Positions 58,790 to 64,000 of a stretch of 64,000 nucleotides of DNA are shown here, piece after piece. Location: NCBI RefSeq assembly GCF_030269545.1, contig NZ_BSTN01000004.1, forward strand, positions 124,001 through 188,000, in the 5' to 3' direction. The stretch is from Actinomadura sp. NBRC 104425 (GTDB lineage Bacteria; Actinomycetota; Actinomycetes; Streptosporangiales; Streptosporangiaceae). The translations under genes were made by a program, and so were the position numbers. Position 1 is the first letter of the stretch; each line of letters starts with the position of its first letter. The notes under the pieces were generated by a model that ran no database searches, was not told the origin of the DNA, and saw only the letters and a program-made list of their open reading frames with translations.

Positions 58790-60150
58790 TCGCCGTCTTG
58801 GGCGGCGGGCGCGTCGTCGTCCGGGTGGGAGCGCCGCGTGGCCTGGTGGACGCGCACGGCCAGGACCGCCCGCGCGAACCGCGCCGCCGTCTCGCCGTCC
58901 AGGACGTCGGGCACGCCGTCCAGTCCGATCAGGCCGCCGGGCAGCGCGAGCACCGCGCCCGCCTCGCCGGGCCCGCCGAACCGGACCCCCTGGTCGTCGC
59001 CGAGGTCCTCCACCGAGGGCAGGTCCAGCGCCGACCGCAGGGTGTCCTGCAGGGCGCGCAGGGCGGCGGCGTCCCGGTCGGCGCGGTCGACGGCGGCGTC
59101 CACGCGCTGCTCGGCGCGGTCGGCGCGGGCCTGCGCGTCGTCGAGGCGGGCGATGGCGTCGTCGGCGAGCTGCTCGGCGCGGTCGGCGCGCGCGGCCTGC
59201 TCGGCGGCGCGGGCTGCGGCGGCGTCCAGCTCGACGGTCAGCCGCTGGATGTCGCTGTGCGCGGCGGCCAGCTCGGCCCGCAGATCCCGTTCGGTCTTGG
59301 CGGCCGCCTCGAGCCGGGCGAACGCGTCGTCGGCCTCGGCGCGCGCCTCCTCCAGCTCGGTGCGCGCCATGGCCAGCGCGCTCTGCTCGGTGGCCAGCTG
59401 CGCCAGCAGGTCGTCGCGTTCGCTCTCGAGCTGGGCGCGGGCCTGCCGCTCGGTGTTCCACGCCGCCTCGGCGCGTTTGCGCAGCCCCTCGGCGTGCGCG
59501 GCCTCGTTCGCGGCGGCGGCCCGGGCCTGCTGCGCGGCGCCGGCCTCCTTCCACGCGTTGGCCTCGCTGTTCTGGGCGGCGGTGACGCTCGCCTTCGCGG
59601 CCGCCATGCCCGCGCGCAGCTCCTCGATCGCGTCGGCGGCCTCCTGCCGGGCCGCCTCGGCGCGGGCCTCGGCCAGCTCGGCGCGGTCGTCGGCCTCGGC
59701 GGCCGCCCGCCGGGCGCTGCGCGCCTCGGCCAGCGCCTCCTCGGCCCGGCCGATGACACCGCGCACCTCGTCGTCCAGCCGATCGCCCAGCACGGCGGCG
59801 GTGTCGGCGAGCTGGGTCACCAGCGCCGCCAGCCGGTCGACGTCCTGGGCCAGCGCCCGGACCGGCGCGGCCTCGTCGTCGCGGGCCGCCGCCTCCCCGG
59901 TGTAGGCGACGCGGTGGGCGTCGCCGCAGAACAGGGCGTCCGGGCCCGCCCCGGCCGGCACCGGCCGTCCGCAGTACACGCAGTGCCGGCCTGCGCGCTC
60001 CTCGGGGATCACGCCCGCCGGGGCCGCCTCCGGGGGCAGGTCGTCCTCGTCGACCAGTCCCGCGGCCGGCGGCCTGATGGGCGCCGTCGGTTCCACGTCG
60101 CTGGAAGGATGCCCATCCCGGCCGTCTTGATCTCCGTTCACGGGATGCAT
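58762..60150 (-). CDS. Zinc-finger plus long coiled-coil protein of unknown function
   Basis: A 462-residue soluble protein. Near residue 57 a small Cys motif HCVYCGRPVP with a later FCGDAHRVAY gives a treble-clef-like zinc site. Residues about 95-390 are an almost uninterrupted Ala/Glu/Arg coiled coil with repeats of the EQAARADRAEQ and ADRAEQRVDAAV type. The C-terminal part (GVRFGGPGEAGAVLALPGGLIGLDGVPDVLDG) is globular. The domain order suggests a structural or chromosome/cell-wall scaffold. It overlaps the end of cydC by 28 bp but is convergent to it. Confidence 0.7.
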   Translation of the reverse strand: MHPVNGDQDGRDGHPSSDVEPTAPIRPPAAGLVDEDDLPPEAAPAGVIPEERAGRHCVYCGRPVPAGAGPDALFCGDAHRVAYTGEAAARDDEAAPVRALAQDVDRLAALVTQLADTAAVLGDRLDDEVRGVIGRAEEALAEARSARRAAAEADDRAELAEARAEAARQEAADAIEELRAGMAAAKASVTAAQNSEANAWKEAGAAQQARAAAANEAAHAEGLRKRAEAAWNTERQARAQLESERDDLLAQLATEQSALAMARTELEEARAEADDAFARLEAAAKTERDLRAELAAAHSDIQRLTVELDAAAARAAEQAARADRAEQLADDAIARLDDAQARADRAEQRVDAAVDRADRDAAALRALQDTLRSALDLPSVEDLGDDQGVRFGGPGEAGAVLALPGGLIGLDGVPDVLDGETAARFARAVLAVRVHQATRRSHPDDDAPAAQDGDQKDGGGEA

Positions 60151-60196
60151 CCTAGTAAGACCCGCGGTGTCCGTGTTGCCCGAAGCGCGGGTCGCC

Positions 60197-61420
60197 TCAG
60201 GCCGCGTCGGCGAGCAGTCCGTGCGGGTCGAGGACGTACTTGCGCGCGGCGCCCCGGTCGAACTCCTGGTACCCCTCGGGCGCCCGGTCCAGCGGTATCA
60301 CCGTCGCGTTGACGTTCTCGGCGATCGACACGCGGTCGTGCAGGATCGCCGTCATCAGCCGGCGGTGGTAGCGCATCACCGGGCACTGGCCGGTGGCGAA
60401 GGACAGCGACTTGGCCCAGCCCAGCCCCAGCCGGATGGACAGCGACCCGACCTTGGCGGCCTCGTCGGACGCCCCCGGGTCGCCGGTGACGTACAGGCCG
60501 GGAATGCCCACGGCGCCGCCCGCCCGGACGATCTCCATCAGCGTGTTCAGCACGGCCGCCGGGCGCTCCGCCTGCGCCTCGGCGCCGTGCCCGCGCGCCT
60601 CGAACCCGACCGCGTCGACACCGCAGTCGACCTCCGGCGCCCCCAGGATCTGCTCGATCCGGTCCCGCGGATCGCCGCGCGAGACGTCCACCGTCTCGCA
60701 GCCGAAGCGGCGCGCCTGGGCGAGCCGCTCCTCGTTCAGGTCGCCGACGATGACCGCGGCGGCGCCCAGCAGCAGGGCGGACGTGGCCGCGGCCAGCCCG
60801 ACCGGCCCGGCGCCGGCGATGTAGACCGTCGAACCGGTGGTGACGCCGGCGGTGACGCAGCCGTGGTAGCCGGTCGGGAAGATGTCCGCCAGCATCGCCA
60901 GGTCCAGGATCTTCTCCATGGCCTGGTCCCGGTCGGGGAACTTCAGCAGGTTCCAGTCGGCGTAGGGGACCAGCACGTACTCGGCCTGGCCGCCGACCCA
61001 CCCGCCCATGTCGACGTACCCGTACGCCGACCCGGGCTGGTCGGGGTTGACGTGGAGGCAGATCCCCGTCTTGCCCTCCTTGCAGTTGCGGCACCTGCCG
61101 CAGGAGATGTTGAAGGGCACCGAGCACAGGTCGCCGACCTTGATGAACTCGACGTCCGGCCCGGTCTCGACGACCTCGCCGGTGATCTCGTGGCCGAGCA
61201 CCAGCCCCGCCGGCGCGGTGGTGCGGCCGCGCACCATGTGCTGGTCGCTGCCGCAGACGTTGGTCGCGACGCACTTGACGATCGCCCCGTGCGGCGTCTT
61301 GCGGCCCACGTTGGCCGGATTGACGCCGGGCCCGTCCTTCAGCTCGAACGTCGGGTACTCGGTGGCGTGCACTTCCACCTGCCCCGGCTTGACGTACACG
61401 ACGCCCTTGTTGCCTGGCAT
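60197..61420 (-). CDS. fdhA: Glutathione-independent formaldehyde dehydrogenase
   Basis: A 407-residue zinc-dependent medium-chain dehydrogenase of the FdhA type. The catalytic zinc region is CVATNVCGSDQHMVRGR with GHEITGEV, the structural zinc loop is CGRCRNCKEGKTGIC, the NAD-binding motif is AGAGPVGLAAA, and the PTGYHGCVTAGV and AENVNATVIPLDRAPEGYQ segments are typical. It oxidises formaldehyde (and related hydrates) with NAD. It stands alone. Confidence 0.92.
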   Translation of the reverse strand: MPGNKGVVYVKPGQVEVHATEYPTFELKDGPGVNPANVGRKTPHGAIVKCVATNVCGSDQHMVRGRTTAPAGLVLGHEITGEVVETGPDVEFIKVGDLCSVPFNISCGRCRNCKEGKTGICLHVNPDQPGSAYGYVDMGGWVGGQAEYVLVPYADWNLLKFPDRDQAMEKILDLAMLADIFPTGYHGCVTAGVTTGSTVYIAGAGPVGLAAATSALLLGAAAVIVGDLNEERLAQARRFGCETVDVSRGDPRDRIEQILGAPEVDCGVDAVGFEARGHGAEAQAERPAAVLNTLMEIVRAGGAVGIPGLYVTGDPGASDEAAKVGSLSIRLGLGWAKSLSFATGQCPVMRYHRRLMTAILHDRVSIAENVNATVIPLDRAPEGYQEFDRGAARKYVLDPHGLLADAA

Positions 61421-61507
61421 GGCCGTACCCCGATTCTCTCCGCCGCCGGAGGCTTCCGGCGTCCGGCCGGTCGAGACCCGGCGGCTCTCATGCCGTCGCC
61501 ACGACCC

Positions 61508-63037
61508 CTACCCCCTGTGCGCCTGCCAACCGCGCGTCCCCGTTCCGGCTGCGCGGCCTGCGGGGGCGGGGGTGCGCGCCCTGACGGTGAACAGGCACAC
61601 GAGCACCAGGGCGGCCGAGAAGAGCAGGACGGCGACGCGCGCCGCCTCGTACTGGGAGGGGGCGGTGCCGATGCCCGGCAGGAGCACGACGCTGAGCACC
61701 GCGCCGCGCACCACCAGAGCCTCGTCGAAACGCGTGAGCGGCAGCAGGGCCAGCAGCGGCAGGAAGGCCGCGTCGTACCAGGGGTACTGGACGGGCGACA
61801 TCACCACGCAGGCGATCGCGAACGCGATCAGCGGACGCACGTCCAGCGGCCGGTCCCGCCCGGCGGCGGGGGAGGTGTCGCGGTGCAGCCGCCACCAGAG
61901 CACGGCGGCGGTCGCCAGGGTGCCCAGCAGGATCGTCGCGCTGTAGACGGTGGAACGATCCCGCAGCGGCTCGGGGATCGGCAGGAACAGGTCGCTGTCG
62001 TGGGCCATCCGCTGGGTCAGCGACGCGATCGCCGTGCGCCCGGCGGCGAGGTAGCCGATCGCGACGGTGGCGGCGGCGCCGAGCGCGCCGGCCGCGAGCG
62101 TCCGGGGCCGCCGCAGGCACGCCGCCGCCAGCCCGAGCACCGGGAACAGGAACGTCACCTTGGCGGCGACCGCGGCTCCGGCCAGGGCGCCCGCGGCCAG
62201 GCCGTGCACCAGCTCGGCCCTGCCGGTGCGCGCCCGCCTGGCGAGCAGGAAGACGGCGCCGGTCAGCAGCGCCACCGCCAGCACGTCGACGTGGCCGCTG
62301 GCGACCATCCAGAACAGCGCCAGCGGATTGGCCGTCCACAGCACCGCCGCCCGGACGCGGGCGGTCGGCTCGGGGCCGCTGAGCCGGTCGATCATCACCG
62401 CGGTCGCCAGGAACGCCATGAGGTGGATGACCTTCAGCCAGAAGACGATCCAGCCCATGGACGCGCCGCCGAGATGGGCGGCCAGGGCGTGCGCGGCGGT
62501 GGCGACCGGCCCGTACACCGTCGGCTGCTTCGCCCATGCCCGGGGCCGCAGCAGCCCCACCGGGTCGCCGGTGTGATGCAGCTCGTTCGGCGTCATCACA
62601 TACGGGTCGAGCCCGAGGTCGGTGATGCGGCCGTAGACGGCGTAGTTGAGGATGTCGATGGAACCGGACGGCGGCAGCAGGGCGAACAGGACCGCGGTGA
62701 GCGCTCCCGCCGGCAGCAGCACCCGGGGGCGGATGCCGTTCCATCCCCGCCGCAGCGCCCACAGCACCAGCACGACGCCGAGCCCGGCGCAGACGGCGGC
62801 GCCGCGGCTCACCGCGGTGACCGTGCTGCGGGACGGCTCGGCCGCCCAGTGCAGGAACGGGCCGTCGGGACCCCAGCGCGCCACCAGCCCGGACGGCCCC
62901 GCCGCCATGCCTGCGGCGAACACCGCCGCGCCGACCCCGAGGAGGCCGAGCCCCAGCACCCCGGTGACCCGGCCGCGGCGTCCGCCCGCAGCCGACGTCG
63001 TATCGCGGTCACCTGCCCGTCCATTCAAAATCAGCAC
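61508..63037 (-). CDS. MptB-like polyprenol-phosphomannose-dependent mannosyltransferase
   Basis: A 509-residue membrane glycosyltransferase with about 13 helices. The signature SIDILNYAVYGRITDLGLDPY after the second or third helix and QPTVYGPVATAAHALAAHLG match the MptA/MptB alpha-1,6-mannosyltransferase group; ASGHVDVLAVALL and YPWYDAAFLPLLALLP are also conserved. It elongates a cell-envelope mannan/lipomannan-like polymer from polyprenyl-phosphate-mannose. GTG at 63037 is chosen; TTG at 63028 is an alternative. It is divergent from DUF2945. Confidence 0.83.
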   Translation of the reverse strand: MLILNGRAGDRDTTSAAGGRRGRVTGVLGLGLLGVGAAVFAAGMAAGPSGLVARWGPDGPFLHWAAEPSRSTVTAVSRGAAVCAGLGVVLVLWALRRGWNGIRPRVLLPAGALTAVLFALLPPSGSIDILNYAVYGRITDLGLDPYVMTPNELHHTGDPVGLLRPRAWAKQPTVYGPVATAAHALAAHLGGASMGWIVFWLKVIHLMAFLATAVMIDRLSGPEPTARVRAAVLWTANPLALFWMVASGHVDVLAVALLTGAVFLLARRARTGRAELVHGLAAGALAGAAVAAKVTFLFPVLGLAAACLRRPRTLAAGALGAAATVAIGYLAAGRTAIASLTQRMAHDSDLFLPIPEPLRDRSTVYSATILLGTLATAAVLWWRLHRDTSPAAGRDRPLDVRPLIAFAIACVVMSPVQYPWYDAAFLPLLALLPLTRFDEALVVRGAVLSVVLLPGIGTAPSQYEAARVAVLLFSAALVLVCLFTVRARTPAPAGRAAGTGTRGWQAHRG

Positions 63038-63136
63038 CTGCGGAACCTTATGCGAACCTCGGGGGTGTTGCGGGGAGTTCACGAAGATATAAGGCCGCCG
63101 TTGGCGGGTTGTGCCGCGGCCGTCCGCCGCCGGTGC

Positions 63137-63159
63137 GTTCCCTCCTGACCTGGGGGTAT
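63137..63159 (+). promoter_or_regulatory. Candidate sigma-B-type promoter
   Basis: GTTC at 63137-63140 and GGGTAT at 63154-63159 with a 13-bp gap resemble the GTTT-N14-16-GGGTAT pattern of actinobacterial general-stress sigma factors. It lies 41 bp before DUF2945. Confidence 0.4.
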
Positions 63160-63199
63160 GGGACCCGGACAGGCGAAACCGGGAACCCGGGAGGGCACC

Positions 63200-63418
63200 A
63201 TGGCCAAGGGCGACAGGCTGCGCAAGGGCGACCGGGTCTCCTGGCGCAGCCACGGCGGCGAGGCCCGCGGCGAGGTCGAGCGCGAGATCACCGAACGGAC
63301 CGAGGCGGCCGGCCGGACGGTCGCGGCGTCGCCGGACGAGCCGCAGTACGAGGTCCGCAGCGACAAGTCCGGTGGCAGGGCCGTGCACAAGCCCGGTGTG
63401 CTGGAGAAGGAGGACTGA
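63200..63418 (+). CDS. DUF2945 (HVA1-type Tudor-like) small protein
   Basis: A 72-residue basic protein: KGDRVSWRSHGGEARGEVEREI and DEPQYEVRSDKSGGRAVHKP, the DUF2945 signature. The role is unknown. ATG at 63200 has GGGAGGG at good distance. It is followed 4 nt later by DUF3140. Confidence 0.85.
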   Translation: MAKGDRLRKGDRVSWRSHGGEARGEVEREITERTEAAGRTVAASPDEPQYEVRSDKSGGRAVHKPGVLEKED

Positions 63419-63422
63419 GACC

Positions 63423-63758
63423 GTGCCGGGCGAGGACGACGAGCAGATCGCGAGCCTGTTCCACGAACTGGTCAACCTCACCCCCGCCGAGCTGGAACGC
63501 TGGCTCGATACCGAGGAGTCCAAGGCGGCCGGGCAGCATCCGGGAGGCGGCGAGTCCACGGGCCACGAGTCGGGCCGCCGGATCGTCGCGCTGCTGCGGA
63601 CCAACGCCCGCGACCTGTCCGCCGACGACTACGCGCACATGCGCAAGGTCGTCGGCTACATCCGCCGGCACCTGGCGCAGCGCCCCGACGCCGACGTCCG
63701 CGACACCCGCTGGCGGCACTCTTTGATGAACTGGGGGCACGACCCGCTCAAGACCTGA
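63423..63758 (+). CDS. DUF3140 small protein
   Basis: A 111-residue protein: FHELVNLTPAELERWLDTEESK, GRRIVALLRTNARDLSADDYAHMRKVVGYIRRHLAQRP and WRHSLMNWGHDPLK match the DUF3140 family, often paired with DUF2945. GTG at 63423. Function unknown; a general-stress role fits the candidate promoter. Confidence 0.85.
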   Translation: MPGEDDEQIASLFHELVNLTPAELERWLDTEESKAAGQHPGGGESTGHESGRRIVALLRTNARDLSADDYAHMRKVVGYIRRHLAQRPDADVRDTRWRHSLMNWGHDPLKT

Positions 63759-63775
63759 CCGGACGGGCGCCGCCG

Positions 63776-64000
63776 TCACGGCCGCCAGGCGAGGACGGGC
63801 GCCATGGCGCGCACGGCCGCCGCACCGGGCGCGAGCCGCGCGCCCAGGTCCCGCGCCGCCGCGGCCGGCGGCCACTTCGCCAGGGTCAGCGCCGCCATCC
63901 GCGCGGAGCGGCGCGCTATGCGCCGGGTGCGGGGTCTGCGCAGCCGGTCGTAGCGGACCAGCGCGGACTCGATGTCGGCGGCCTGGTCGAGGCAGGCGGC
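63776..64000 (-). CDS. FAD-dependent monooxygenase, C-terminal end (partial)
   Basis: The minus-strand frame is open to the window edge. The 74 visible residues (CLDQAADIESALVRYDRLRR, PRTRRIARRSARM) match the C-terminal region of salicylate-hydroxylase-like FAD monooxygenases, where the DALxxYDRLRRPRT pattern is conserved. The catalytic domains lie outside the window. Confidence 0.7.
   Translation of the reverse strand, partial: AACLDQAADIESALVRYDRLRRPRTRRIARRSARMAALTLAKWPPAAAARDLGARLAPGAAAVRAMAPVLAWRP

Overview
The window is very GC-rich actinobacterial DNA. Genes are packed with 4-nt ATGA or GTGA overlaps, GTG starts are common, and several genes have leaderless-type promoters. A complete mycofactocin cluster, an actinobacterial-type argG, DosR-like boxes and the sequence style all suggest a soil actinomycete of the Thermomonosporaceae/Streptosporangiales kind (for example Actinomadura). 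That placement is inference; no rRNA or other marker gene is present.

Layout. 1-6464: a plus-strand acyl-CoA catabolic operon (lipid-transfer-type thiolase end, DUF35 OB-fold partner, MenB/BadI-like crotonase, acyl-CoA ligase, CitE-like lyase) followed by a molybdopterin oxidoreductase. 6504-8010: a divergent QorB-like reductase and HxlR regulator. 8308-13971: a sugar/glycolipid locus with a UDP-sulfoquinovose synthase homologue (Sqd1), methyltransferase, GtrA-like protein, DPM1-like glycosyltransferase, epimerase and a GT-C-type membrane protein. 13776-20458: mycofactocin genes mftA-B-C-D-E, an SDR and mftF on the minus strand, with mftR divergent. The 41-residue precursor MftA, ending in IDGMCGVY, is short and easily missed. 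20516-23896: a Spo0M-like protein with an unusual tail, a P-loop protein, and a BlaI/M56-peptidase pair, with BlaI-like palindromes between the first two. 23920-25233: thioesterase and DUF7144 membrane protein. 25656-29078: a fused indolepyruvate ferredoxin oxidoreductase. 29589-30418: two small cysteine-rich proteins of unknown role behind striking repeats. 30833-33344: argG with an ArgR-like operator, and a DUF6891 protein.

33407-39315 and 48291-58789 look like one hypoxia/nitric-oxide programme split in two: flavohaemoglobin plus nitronate monooxygenase, a DevS/DosT-like GAF histidine kinase, two Acg-type nitroreductases, an orphan cytochrome oxidase subunit I, and cydABDC. DosR-like palindromes (GGGAC-N4-GTCCC or close variants) precede four of these units. 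Between the two halves lies a five-gene alpha-glucan utilisation operon (solute-binding protein, two permeases, GH13 glucosidase, secreted GH87 alpha-1,3-glucanase) with its LacI repressor. The ctaD gene now separates operon and repressor, and a remnant of a second lacI copy lies on its other side.

58762-64000: a zinc-finger coiled-coil protein, a glutathione-independent formaldehyde dehydrogenase, an MptB-like mannosyltransferase, the small proteins DUF2945 and DUF3140, and the end of an FAD monooxygenase. Seen in the sequence: motifs, repeats, overlaps and start contexts. Drawn from known families: functions. Inferred: regulon links and substrates. No tRNA, rRNA, CRISPR array, transposase or integrase was recognised.
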